DNA of 64,000 bases, from NCBI GenBank assembly GCA_950097015.1, contig CATNEN010000039.1, positions 15,718,501 through 15,782,500 of the forward strand, given 5' to 3'. A model generated the notes under the pieces. That model did no database searches. It had not been told where the DNA came from and saw only the letters and a list, made by a program, of their open reading frames with translations. This document shows positions 19,412-29,815 of the stretch, piece by piece. Numbering within the stretch: position 1 is the stretch's first letter; each line of letters begins with the position of its first letter. This DNA is from Macrostomum hystrix (Eukaryota; Platyhelminthes; Macrostomidae). The position numbers were made by a program, and so were the translations under genes.

Positions 19412-19472
19412 TCTGAGGATCTTTCTACAATATGCTGATTGCATTAGTTTTCTAAACACCAATTTACCGCAG
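19412..19472 (+). other. Intron 3' end with splice acceptor
   Basis: The sequence ends in TTTCTAAACACCAATTTACCGCAG, with CTGATT upstream as a possible branch point. It has the form of an intron end directly before the acetyl-CoA synthetase exon. Confidence 0.7.
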
Positions 19473-19748
19473 GGCGAAAGCGCCTACGCGTTCGTCACAC
19501 TGGAGGACGGCGCCGTCTGTGATGCCAGCCTGATTCGCCAGCTGCTAGTGATTGTTCGCGAACGCATTGGCGCATTCGCAGCACCCGACACCATCCAAGA
19601 GGCCCCAGCGCTGCCAATGACTCGCTCGGGCAAGATTATGCGTAGAATTCTAAGAGAGATTGCTGCCGGCGGTGACAACTATGGCGATACTAGCACCCTG
19701 GCTGATCCCGGAGTTATTGAGACCCTCGTATCGATGAGAACGGCTTGA
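19473..19748 (+). CDS. Acetyl-CoA synthetase, C-terminal exon
   Basis: This 276-bp frame opens right after a splice acceptor and runs to a stop at 19746-19748, encoding 91 residues. It matches the C-terminus of AMP-forming acetyl-CoA synthetases, which convert acetate, ATP and CoA to acetyl-CoA. TRSGKIMRRIL carries the conserved lysine that is regulated by acetylation, and GDTSTLADPGV is a family-specific tail. The codon before TRSGK is Met where Lys-Thr or Pro-Lys is usual. I see no other exon of this gene in the 19 kb upstream. Either the intron is very long, or this is an orphaned exon moved by rearrangement. The frame is clean. Confidence 0.85.
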   Translation, partial: GESAYAFVTLEDGAVCDASLIRQLLVIVRERIGAFAAPDTIQEAPALPMTRSGKIMRRILREIAAGGDNYGDTSTLADPGVIETLVSMRTA

Positions 19749-19827
19749 GTACATGCTAATAATCATTTTTATTCTAACAATATTCTAGCAGATTCGAACC
19801 TCTGACGAACTTCTGTTTTTATGAGAT

Positions 19828-20018
19828 TGTGGCGGCCAGGTCTGCACGCGGCGCGACTCTAGGTGCATATGCACTCAAACCTCGGGCCGCCTGGCTGGGG
19901 GGTGGGTGCACCCGACCGACCGGCTCGCTAAGCGGGGGGTTACGGACTCTCGCCACCTTACGCGCACCTCCCCTTTAAATTTAACCTTTCTCGCGCACTG
20001 CGTTTCATTTACGAGACA
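19828..20018 (+). mobile_element. Ty3/gypsy element 1, 5' LTR
   Basis: Begins TGTGGCGGCC and ends GAGACA, just before a primer-binding-type sequence (TTGGTGAGCTCGAC) and the gag start at 20058. A CCTTTAAATTT stretch may serve as a TATA box. Only one LTR is visible, so the ends rest on the TG..CA rule. Confidence 0.65.
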
Positions 20019-20057
20019 CTAAATTGGTGAGCTCGACTACCCCAGCCGTGCTGAGGA

Positions 20058-20759
20058 ATGACTGAGCCAGCCGTTGCACTCAAACTGCCCACGTTTTGGG
20101 CCTCGCAGCCCCGGGCCTGGTTTATTCAGGCCGAAGCCCAGTTCACTCTGCGGCGAATCACTGAGGACAACACCAAGTACACGCACGTAGTCGCTGCTCT
20201 CGACCAGATCACAGCCGAGCGACTACTCGATGTGCTGGAGCGTCCGCCGGAGGTGGACAATTACCAGAGCCTGAAGGACCGCCTGCTCGGCACGTTTGGC
20301 CTCACTCGACAGCAGCGGGCCAGCCGCCTCCTCGGAATGTCCGGCCACCGCGACAAGCGTCCCTCAGAGCTCATGGAGGAAATGCTCGCTCTGCTAGGTG
20401 ACCATCCCCCGTGCCTCCTGTTCAAGGAACTCTTCCGCCAGCAGCTGCCCGCCGACGTCAGGATGATGATTGCCACTGTGGACTTCAGCGACCCGCGGGC
20501 CGCAGCGCAAGAGGCCAATAAGCTGTGGGCGAGCCGGTCGCAGCCGTACGCGGCCTCCGTGCAGCATCCCGCTGCAGAGCAGCCGCCGCCTCCGCATGCT
20601 CAGCCGGCCGTCCTTACAGCTAGCCTCCGCCCGACCAGGCAGAGCCGCAAACGCTCGGATGACGGCCTGTGCCGTTTTCACCGCCGATTTGGTGCGGCGG
20701 CCCGCCAGTGTCAGGCGCCCTGTAGCTTCCAGGGAAACGGGCAGGCCGGCCGTCAGTGA
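20058..20759 (+). CDS. Ty3/gypsy element 1 Gag
   Basis: 233 residues. The N-terminal part (LPTFWASQPRAWFIQAEAQF, then YTHVVAALDQI, then RLLGMSGHRDKRPSELMEEM) is the capsid-like domain of invertebrate gypsy elements. A single cysteine-histidine motif near the end (CRFHRRFGAAARQC) stands in for the zinc knuckle. It forms the particle shell. Pol follows in another frame. Confidence 0.85.
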   Translation: MTEPAVALKLPTFWASQPRAWFIQAEAQFTLRRITEDNTKYTHVVAALDQITAERLLDVLERPPEVDNYQSLKDRLLGTFGLTRQQRASRLLGMSGHRDKRPSELMEEMLALLGDHPPCLLFKELFRQQLPADVRMMIATVDFSDPRAAAQEANKLWASRSQPYAASVQHPAAEQPPPPHAQPAVLTASLRPTRQSRKRSDDGLCRFHRRFGAAARQCQAPCSFQGNGQAGRQ

Positions 20760-21870
20760 TCAGCTCGGCGGCCGGTAACAGCAGCCTGCTGCTCATCCCC
20801 GATGTCCAGACGGGCCGGCGCTTCCTGGTCGACACGGGCGCCGAGGTCAGTATTTTTCCCGTCGCCGGCACTGATACTCGCCTGGCCAGCCGCTCTTCGC
20901 AGCCAACGGTAGCCCCATCCGCACTTTTGGTACCCGCCAGAACACGCTCGATCTCGGAATACGGCGCTGCTCCTGGCCGTTCATCCTGGCCGAAGTCTCC
21001 CGCCCGCTGATCGGCGCCGACTTCCTGCGGCACCATGGCCTGCTGGTGGCCCTGCCGCACCGACGCCTGCTGGACGCCCAATCGTTCGCCAGCGTGCACC
21101 TGCTGGGCAGCGTGGGACCCGGCCTGCAGCTCGCCGCGGCCGCCGCCGCGGACCCGTACAGCCAGCTGCTGGCGGAGTTCCCCGCCCTCACCGAGCTCAG
21201 TTTCCAACGAGCTCAGCCGCGCCATGGGGTCGAGCACCATACCCCGACCAGCGGCCCGCCTGTCCACGCTCGCCCACGCCGCCTGCCGCCAGACAAGCTG
21301 GCGGTGGCCAGGGAGGAGTTCCGACTCCTGGAGCGGCTCGGCATCGTGCGCCGCTCTCACAGCCCGTGGTCGTCGCCGCTGCACATGGTGCCCAAGGCGT
21401 CCGGCGGTTGGCGGCCCTGCGGCGACTTCGGGCGGCTGAACGACGTCACAGTGCCAGACCGCTACCCGGTGCCGCACATCCAGGACTTCTCGGCCCGCCT
21501 GGCCGGCTTCTCGGTCTTCTCCAAGATCGACCTGGTGCGCGGCTACCACCAGGTGCCCGTGACCGCGGCCGACGTGCCCAAGACCGCCGTCATCACCCCG
21601 TTCGGCCTCTTCGAGTTCCTGCGAATGCCGTTCGGACTCAAGAACGCCGCCCAGGCCTTTCAGCGGTTGGTCGACTCCGTGTGCCAGGACCGGGATTTCG
21701 TCTTCGCATACATCGACGATTTCCTGGTGGCCAGCCGCAGCCAGCAGCAACACCTGGAGCACCTGCGGATGCTTTTCCAGCGCCTCGCCGACAACGGCCT
21801 CATCATCAACCCGGCCAAGTGCGAGTTCGGCCGCAGCGAGATCGACTTCCTCGGCCACCGCATGGCGCTC
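20756..21870 (+). pseudogene. Ty3/gypsy element 1 protease-RT, truncated
   Basis: The protease begins with LVDTGAEVSIFP. A frameshift near 20895 moves the reading to the frame that carries RPLIGADFLRHHGLLV and the RT. The RT has YPVPHIQDFSARLAGFSVFS, IDLVRGYHQVPV, MPFGLKNAAQAFQRL, the YIDDFL catalytic box and DFLGHR. The match stops near 21870, before RNase H, where a transposase fragment begins. The element cannot be autonomous. Confidence 0.85.
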
Positions 21871-22196
21871 GATTCCAATACGGAGTGCGGATTCCCGAGC
21901 AATTTGCGGCTAACTGGCGCTTCGTGGTGCTGCCCCCGTACTCGCCGTTCCTTAATCCGGTAGAGAGCGCGCACTCGTGCCTGAAGGCGGTGATCAAGCG
22001 ACAGCTCTCCCAGCCACAAGTGCAGCTGGAACTGGACAACCCGGCTCCAGAGACCACACTACGCGAGTGGCGTATCCGCGTGCTGCACAGGATAGCAGAA
22101 GCAACAGCGGACATCACAGCGGTTAAGTGCGGAGGCTGGTTCCGGCATATGCTGCTCTACCTGCCTCGCTGCGTTGCGGGGGAGTTGGTTTTTTGA
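21871..22196 (+). pseudogene. Tc1/mariner-type DDE transposase C-terminal fragment
   Basis: In the frame ending at 22196 it encodes VLPPYSPFLNPVESAHSCLK, the hallmark around the third catalytic residue of IS630/Tc1/mariner transposases, plus about 75 more residues to a stop. The first two acidic residues are missing. It is fused directly to the truncated gypsy RT, so it is a junction of two broken elements. Confidence 0.75.
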
Positions 22197-23218
22197 CACA
22201 GTTTTATGTTTCCCTTTGAAAAAGCGACAAAGCCGAAGCCACAGTTCCGTTTCTGTTTATATACCGTACACAGTGGCATGTTAAATCTATGGGCGGGACT
22301 AGATGCGTGTCCGAAGGATCAAATCGATTGCTCTATGGTCATACTTTTGGCCATAGACAACTTGAAAATCGGCCTGAAACGCTTGGATTTTGCCACTGTG
22401 GATTAAATCGAATGCTCGAAGGATCAAACGGTCCGCAATAAGCTATATTAAACTTTTTATCAAAGGCTTTCTTTCGCCGAAGACAATGTCAATCGTACTC
22501 AAGGACCTACCGTTTCACTGTAAAAATGACAGAATGTACATTTTAAAACAAATTTTCTAATACCATCGGCTCCAGCCTATACTGCATGGCTTGACTAAAA
22601 ACGTTCTCAAGATAAGACCAGATTTCTCTGAAACCAAAAACCGTAGCTGCCTATAAATGTTTTCTATCTAATGTTTCTCTAATGCTGTCATGATTAAACT
22701 TTCACCTGTAGCAGCAGAAAGGCTGATAATAATTTTGAGAAGGCTATTCGTGTTTAATTAAAGAGATTATCGTCTGACAATTCCTTCATTGGTTGCTGAG
22801 GTATGGGTAGCCCTCAGGCCAGATTATAAATGTGGGACAATGATCCTCCGTCATTTTTTCCCGAGACCCTGCACGCTTTTGTAGCTACAGAAACTGCAGC
22901 AAGCAATTTAAAATTGAATAGCATTTTTTGTCTGCTCAAATATTTCAGGCATAGACAAGTCTCGGATTGACAACTCTATAGGTGAGAAGACTCAGAGCTG
23001 CTATTGTTTGATCACGAATGGTCTAACTGTATTTGATCATTACATAGTCTGGAATGAACACAAATGTGAAAAACATTTTTGACTGAAAATTTCCAGCAGA
23101 AAGCAAATATCTAATTGCTTTCTATAATTGGCGTTGAGCTTTGGAAATGAAGAAGACACTGTTTTGGCCTGATAATCTGAGATAATACTCAGCTGGAATT
23201 AGTGTGACAAAAGTGGAA
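22197..23218. other. Gene-free interval after the transposase fragment
   Basis: No gene seen. Near 22268 and 22391 the motifs ACAGTGGCA and TGCCACTGT are inverted, and GAAGGATCAAA occurs twice. These may be remains of the transposon end. Confidence 0.45.
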
Positions 23219-25545
23219 ATGGGTAGATGTGAAGAGATTGGAGGTGGGTAGATGTGAATGAAGAGATTGGAGGTGGGTAGATGTGAATGAAGAGATTGGA
23301 GGTGGGTAGATGTGAATGAAGAGATTGGAGGTGGGTAGATGTGAATGAAGAGATTGGTGGTAGATGTGAATGAAGAGATTGGTGGTAGATGTGAATGAAG
23401 AGATTAGAGGTGGGTGATGTGAATGAAGAGATTAGAGGTGGGTAGATGTGAATGAAGAGATTAGAGGTGGGTAGATGTGAATGAAGAGATTGGAGGTGGG
23501 TGATGTGAATGAAGAGATTGGAGGTGGGTAGATGTGAATGAAGAGATTGGAGGTGGGTAGATGTGAATGAAGAGATTGGTGGTGGGTAGATGTGAATGAA
23601 GAGATTGGAGGTGGGTAGATGTGAATGAAGAGATTGGTGGTAGATGTGAATGAAGAGATTAGAGGTGGGTAGATGTGAATGAAGAGATTAGAGGTGGGTA
23701 GATGTGAATGAAGAGATTAGAGGTGGGTAGATGTGAATGAAGAGATTGGTGGTGGGTAGATGTGAATGAAGAGATTGGAGGTGGGTAGATGTGAATGAAG
23801 AGACTAGAGGTGGGTAGATGTGAATGAAGAGATTGGAGGTGGGTAGATGTGAATGAAGAGATTGGTGGTAGATGTGAATGAAGAGTTTGGTGGTGGGTAG
23901 ATGTGAATGAAGAGACTGGAGGTGGGTAGATGTGAATGAAGAGATTGGAGGTGGGTAGATGTGAATGAAGAGATTGGTGGTGGGTAGATGTGAATGAAGA
24001 GATTGGAGGTGGGTAGATGTGAATGAAGAGATTAGAGGTGGGTAGATGTGAATGAAGAGATTAGAGGTGGGTAGATGTGAATGAAGAGATTGGAGGTGGG
24101 TGATGTGAATGAAGAGATTGGAGGTGGGTAGATGTGAATGAAGAGATTGGAGGTGGGTAGATGTGAATGAAGAGATTGGTGGTGGGTAGATGTGAATGAA
24201 GAGATTGGAGGTGGGTGATGTGAATGAAGAGATTGAAGGTGGGTAGATGTGAATGAAGAGATTGGTGGTGGGTAGATGTGAATGAAGAGATTGGAGGTGG
24301 GTAGATGTGAATGAAGAGACTGGAGGTGGGTAGATGTGAATGAAGAGATTGGAGGTGGGTAGATGTGAATGAAGAGATTGGTGGTAGATGTGAATGAAGA
24401 GTTTGGTGGTGGGTAGATGTGAATGAAGAGACTGGAGGTGGGTAGATGTGAATGAAGAGATTGGAGGTGGGTGATGTGAATGAAGAGATTGAAGGTGGGT
24501 AGATGTGAATGAAGAGATTGGTGGTGGGTAGATGTGAATGAAGAGATTAGAGGTGGGTAGATGTGAATGAAGAGACTGGAGGTGGGTAGATGTGAATGAA
24601 GAGATTGGAGGTGGGTAGATGTGAATGAAGAGATTGGTGGTAGATGTGAATGAAGAGTTTGGTGGTGGGTAGATGTGAATGAAGAGACTGGAGGTGGGTA
24701 GATGTGAATGAAGAGATTGGAGGTGGGTAGATGTGAATGAAGAGATTGGTGGTGGGTAGATGTGAATGAAGAGACTGGAGGTGGGTAGATGTGAATGAAG
24801 AGATTGGAGGTGGGTAGATGTGAATGAAGAGATTGGAGGTGGGTAGATGTGAATGAAGAGATTGGGGGTGGGTAGATGTGAATGAAGAGATTGGAGGTGG
24901 GTAAATGTGAATGAAGAGATTGGAGGTGGGTAGATGTGAATGAAGAGATTGGAGGTGGGTAGATGTGAATGAAGAGATTGGAGGTGGGTAGATGTGAATG
25001 AAGAGATTGGGGGTGGGTAGATGTGAATGAAGAGATTGGAGGTGGGTAAATGTGAATGAAGAGACTGGAGGTGGGTAGATGTGAATGAAGAGATTGGAGG
25101 TGGGTAGATGTGAATGAAGAGATTGGTGGTGGGTAGATGTGAATGAAGAGACTGGAGGTGGGTAGATGTGAATGAAGAGATTGGAGGTGGGTAGATGTGA
25201 ATGAAGAGATTGGAGGTGGGTAGATGTGAATGAAGAGATTGGGGGTGGGTAGATGTGAATGAAGAGATTGGAGGTGGGTAGATGTGAATGAAGAGATTGG
25301 GGGTGGGTGATGTGAATGAAGAGATTGGAGGTGGGTAAATGTGAATGAAGAGATTGGAGGTGGGTAGATGTGAATGAAGAGTTTGGAGGTGGGTAGATGT
25401 CAATGAAGAGATTGGAGGTGGGTAAATGTGAATGAAGAGATTGGAGGTGGGTAGATGTGAATGAAGAGATTGGAGGTGGGTAGATGTGAATGAAGAGATT
25501 GGAGGTGGGTAGATGTAGACAGACTGGTGGGTAGATGTGAAGAGA
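23219..25545. repeat. 29-bp minisatellite, about 80 copies
   Basis: The consensus is GAAGAGATTGGAGGTGGGTAGATGTGAAT on the plus strand, in pieces no longer than a unit. Common variants have 28 bp (GTGGGTGATGTG) or 24 bp (loss of GTGGG), and the internal base is often A, T or G. Because the minus-strand unit has no stop in any frame and 29 is not a multiple of three, a spurious open frame of 571 codons results. Higher-order blocks of variants recur, for example around 23880 and 24390. Confidence 0.97.
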
Positions 25546-25638
25546 GCGAACAGCTAAAAAATCCAACCAGTCTGAATAATCCCATTTTTTAGAAACTTCC
25601 CAAAGTCAATCAGCCATCAAGTCGATCTCCAAACTCGC

Positions 25639-26730
25639 ATGGCTGACTCGACTTACGAACTTGGCGGGAAACTTCCTTCTGGCAACACCCTGGATATTGG
25701 CAACTGGTCCGGCTTGGAAACCACGCCACAGTCGGTGTTCCACTGCTCCCACTACGAGCAACTGTACGAACCCAGAATAGCCAGCGGTATTCACTTCTTT
25801 ATCATCTATTCTTTAGTAGGCCTAGTGGCCATTGTAGGCAACTCGGTCATTGTTCGGGTCATCATTGGCGGCCAGGTGACCATCAACCGGCGCACATTTC
25901 GCTACCTCACACTGTTGCTTTGCACTTATGAGCTCATAGCAGCCGTGCTGCTATTCTCACTGCTGTTTGTACTCGGCGTGGGCTATCACAATCGTACAAA
26001 TAATGACACCTGGATATCGCCCAGTTGGACCTCCGAAGATGAAAATGTCTACCTAAGCCGGTCCTATTCAGCCACAAAGCTGTTAATTAGCTTGCGAGAT
26101 GTTTGCATTGGCAACGAGGTGAGCGCCTACAGCCTGCTGGCACTGGACCGTCTGCTGGCCATCGCCTCGCCTGTCAGCAAGCGCTGGACAGTCGGGCTGC
26201 TGTACTGCGTCACAGCTGGCAGCCTCCTGGTAACTGCGGCTGGCGAATTCTGTCTGCACATCTGGCTCTACGCCAGCCTCGCCTCGCCAAGCATGACCAA
26301 CGAGCTGGCCTGCTCAATGCTCAGCGTGCAACGGCGGGTCAACGCCCTGACAAAGGCGACTCTGGCGGCTGGCTACTACGCCCTGTCGTTCACCTGCTAC
26401 GTTGGCACCGGCCTTCTGATGGTGAAGCGAGGCCGGTCCCGCACGGTCAGCTCCTTCAGCAGCTCGTCGGCCTACTCCGAGGCTAGCCGAAGGCAGGCAA
26501 CGATGGAACAGATGGCCAAGCCGCTGCTGTCGCTAGTTGCTGGCAATGCCATTCAGTTTATCTGCCTGCTGCCAATGCTTCTAGACAATTTCGGCTTCGT
26601 TCATTTAGAGATCACGGTCTATTATTTGTTCTTTCTTAATTGCGCTGCTGTGCCGTGCGTTGCACTGGCGTTCAATGCCAGCATTCGGCGGGGAGTGCTT
26701 TCTAAGAAAACTTGCTTTGTCAGGCAGTAA
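25639..26730 (+). CDS. Class A (rhodopsin-like) G protein-coupled receptor
   Basis: 363 residues, no introns. The extracellular N-terminus has NWSG, a likely glycosylation site. Seven hydrophobic segments fall at roughly residues 51-76, 86-113, 148-172, 181-208, 234-260, 290-320 and 323-350. TM1 has the GN of class A (IVGNSVIV). TM3 ends in LDRLLAIASP, with DRL in place of DRY. TM6 has LLP in place of CWxP, and TM7 has VPCVALAF in place of NPxxY. TM2 has Glu where Asp is usual. These departures suggest a fast-evolving, lineage-specific receptor; the ligand is unknown. A serine-rich third intracellular loop (SSFSSSSAYSEASRR) offers phosphorylation sites. The ATG at 25639 lies about 90 bp after a minisatellite. 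Similar receptors occur in large expanded families in flatworms. Confidence 0.88.
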   Translation: MADSTYELGGKLPSGNTLDIGNWSGLETTPQSVFHCSHYEQLYEPRIASGIHFFIIYSLVGLVAIVGNSVIVRVIIGGQVTINRRTFRYLTLLLCTYELIAAVLLFSLLFVLGVGYHNRTNNDTWISPSWTSEDENVYLSRSYSATKLLISLRDVCIGNEVSAYSLLALDRLLAIASPVSKRWTVGLLYCVTAGSLLVTAAGEFCLHIWLYASLASPSMTNELACSMLSVQRRVNALTKATLAAGYYALSFTCYVGTGLLMVKRGRSRTVSSFSSSSAYSEASRRQATMEQMAKPLLSLVAGNAIQFICLLPMLLDNFGFVHLEITVYYLFFLNCAAVPCVALAFNASIRRGVLSKKTCFVRQ

Positions 26731-27410
26731 CAACTGAAAGGCATGAAACGGTGAATATAAAAAAAATAGTTTAAATATAGCTACTGTATATATTTGCTGT
26801 TAAATGTACTTTATAAGTATAGTGCTAGTATAAGTATATTTATGTACTTGTTATAAAAAACATTTCTAGTTTTTGCTTCCTTCGATACTGGATAGGAACC
26901 GGATAATTGAGCGATCTCAATTGAAAATTTAAATTTAAATTGGTACGCAATTTTGCGCGTGTAGCATGACTATTTATACTCAGTTGTTCGTTACATTTTT
27001 TAAACTGCAGTTTACTGTAAAACGATACAACATATTTCAATTTCAACTTCAATCATTTACACTCTTTTATAATCACCACTAGCTGTTTTCTTACCGTAGT
27101 ATTCATATTTTGTTATATATAAGTTATAGCTTTCAAAATAATTTGTTGGTCTATTTAAACTTTGCTTTGAAATTGTTCGTCGCAGTTTAACTATATGCCG
27201 GTTTGTAATATTTAAACAGTAATTAAAACCATCTTCATATTCTCATAAGCAGTAAATATACATTCGATGCGTAGAATTACACACTCTCCTATTGAATATA
27301 TGATAAAAATTACAGTTTTCTTAATTTGTTTATGTGGAATACATGTTCATGACTCAAAAAACTAATATATACTGAGTCCAATGGATAGCGGCTGACCTTG
27401 CTATATATAT
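26731..27410. other. AT-rich 3' flank of the GPCR gene
   Basis: AT-rich with no gene seen. No canonical AATAAA lies close after the stop; AATATAAAAAA at 26754 is the nearest A-rich signal. Confidence 0.5.
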
Positions 27411-28140
27411 ACCGGGTGCGCAAAAAGTATCCGGACAGAATCTTGCTGGCTTTGCTTTCCGAGAGTTTGACATACTCCGGTAATTTAAAGCATCATTTTT
27501 ATAATATGTCTATGGCCAAACTTCTGCCGGGAATTTTAACCCTGATATGCAAAATGGACTCATGCTGTTCACCTTTTTATTTCGAAAGCTTCGTTTTCAA
27601 TCCGCGGATTTCTGTCACCCCAAGTTGTCACAAAATGTCGAGCTATTCCTTGGATCTCAAGAAGCGTGTCGCTACCGACTTGACTTCTAGATTGAGCGTC
27701 TTGAGAAGGTGATTGCCCAAGGAGGTTCTCCAATCGTGGATTAAATCGAGTCTGGCGTGCAGAGCCGCTTGTTGGAACCACTTGAGCAGCACATGGCAGC
27801 AAGTGGGCCAGGTGATTGATTCGAGGAAGTCTGACGATCTTGCGGTAGTTGTTACCAACTCGTCGTCGTCGATCGTCGGCACGGAACAATCGAAAGCTGC
27901 TCTCATCTGTGAAAATCACTCGCCGGACGCCACAGCTTCTGCCTCCAGTGGATCCTTCGCAATGCCCATTGTTCCCGGCTGGCCACACATGGCTTGGAAG
28001 GAAGGAAACGGATCGCTGACAGCAGCAGCTTACAGGAGTCTAAAATCCACGTTAGGGCCAAGCAAGCATGACACCGTGCAGTTCACTGCAACTTTGCGGT
28101 CTTCACCGACAAAGGCCGCACCTTTTTGGTCGAGATCCAG
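27411..28140 (-). pseudogene. Tc1/mariner-like transposon relic
   Basis: The left edge has the terminal-repeat-like sequence GGGTGCGCAAAAAGTATCC. On the minus strand the frames give WALRRIHWRQKLW, then VIFTDESSFRLF (catalytic aspartate region), then WFQQAALHARLDLIHDW (second aspartate region), separated by frameshifts. The matching right-hand terminal repeat is not clear. It is inactive. Confidence 0.65.
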
Positions 28141-28306
28141 TGTGATCCAGTTTAATTCAGTGTCTCACAGTCTCACAATCCAGTGTGACAGTCTCAAAAT
28201 CCAGTGTGGTGACAGTCTCAAAATCCAGTGTGACAGTCTCACAATCCAGTGTGACAGTCTCACAATACAGTGTGACAGTCTCACAATCCAGTGTGACTGT
28301 CTTATA
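28136..28306. repeat. 21-bp tandem array
   Basis: About seven imperfect copies of TCTCACAATCCAGTGTGACAG. The units contain short self-complementary pieces. Open frames across it have no support as genes. Confidence 0.9.
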
Positions 28307-29810
28307 ATCTACATTCCCCTGAGTTCCACAATCAATTGCAGGTGTCTGAGTGACCGATAAGTGTACATTTAGGATATGAGCTTTGAGTTAATATATATTA
28401 TTACAAATTGCTTTTTTCCAATCTAATCTTTTGTTGATTATCAATAAGTGAGAATAGTAAAACATAATAATGTATAGATAAAAATATGCACGCCAGTGAT
28501 TGTCTTTTAATCAATCAATTAAAATTTTATTTACACAATAGATTGCGAAAACGATGTATAATATATTCCGCAGAACATTTTCTAGATCAATTTTAAAATA
28601 CATGAAAATACACGATGACAGCTCAAATTTACAGGTGTGTGAATCACCAGAAAGCTTTCGAAATCTGTTTGTTTTATAAATCAAAACTCGATCTGCAGCT
28701 ACTATATACGCATTCAAATTGAGCTACTATACCTCTGTGCTTCGCGTTGTTGAGATAAAAAACATTTCGACATGAGTAAATTGTTTATTTATAATGTGAA
28801 AGTTAATCTTGGTAAACTGTCCGTGTTTCGTAAGCATTCCAGACTATGTCTTCGCATACAGATTTCATCCATAAAGTTCTCGTAATTTTAATGAAATTGT
28901 TTCTAACAGTTAAAAAAAAGTTTGAACGGCTAACTATATATGAGTTGTGTTCCTATTTTAAACGAAAATAGTGTCATGTTGAAATCCCTGCTTAAATCTA
29001 TTGGCATAAAAATAATTTTGTATACTAACTAGACAAATTAAACGATCAAACTTTTTGAATTATCGTGACCAAGCAATTAAACAAAAAAGTATTATGTACT
29101 CTAGAACTCTGCGCAGAATGAACACTTGAACATGCATTTTTCTATAATTTTGCTATAATTTTTTTAATTTTTCTAAAAACAACTTTTATATAGCGAATAG
29201 CATTACTAATCGCTAATTCACATAAAAGTTAAAAAAATTGTTTTGCTTAACAACTTTTTAGTAGTCCATTGCTTGCATATAACTTTATAAATTTGTATAT
29301 TATAGCAAATGACAATGATATAGAATAATATATAGTCTACTGGCCAGCCAATATATTGGTCAGTGCAAGGTACAGTATAGGAAAAGTAAAAAATGGAAAG
29401 TAAACTAATTAGCTAATATTTAATGCAAAAAACTTTTGTGGGGTGATAATAATGCACAGAAAAACAAACTACAGGCAAATTGTGAAGTGCGAATTGTTAC
29501 AAAATAAACCATTTATTAAACACCTCTGCATTTAGAGAGGAAATCAAGAGTTTTTAAAGCTATTTATGTATACAGATATACTGGAGGAGTTTATTGAGTG
29601 CAGATAGATTTTCACGAGACAAATGCAATTTTTAGATAATATTCAGGCTCATATACATTAATTATCTGTGAGCATATCAGAATGTAATCCAAGTACTGCA
29701 AAAACGCTTTTATATTAAAAAAACTAACCAAGATAGTTTCGCATTGTCATTCTGTTTGGCCATCAGTAAGAACAAGTGGAGACAGAGCGATGAGCCCCAT
29801 AGCTAGGGCA
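28307..29810. other. AT-rich gene-free interval
   Basis: About 1.5 kb of strongly AT-rich DNA with no gene, RNA or clear repeat seen. Confidence 0.6.
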
Positions 29811-29815
29811 GAGTT

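Noticed and set aside
20620-21858. Minus-strand 412-codon frame opposite the gypsy RT
   Set aside because: Antisense of a GC-rich gypsy coding region. The plus strand has clear Gag, protease and RT motifs.
23688-25585. Minus-strand open frames of 571 and 339 codons
   Set aside because: They are the 29-bp minisatellite read through. Period and composition follow the DNA unit, with no start context or domain.
27634-27711. Plus-strand MSSYSLDLKKRV, resembling a transposase N-terminus
   Set aside because: The minus strand of the same interval carries the catalytic motifs of the transposon relic, so this is most likely chance.
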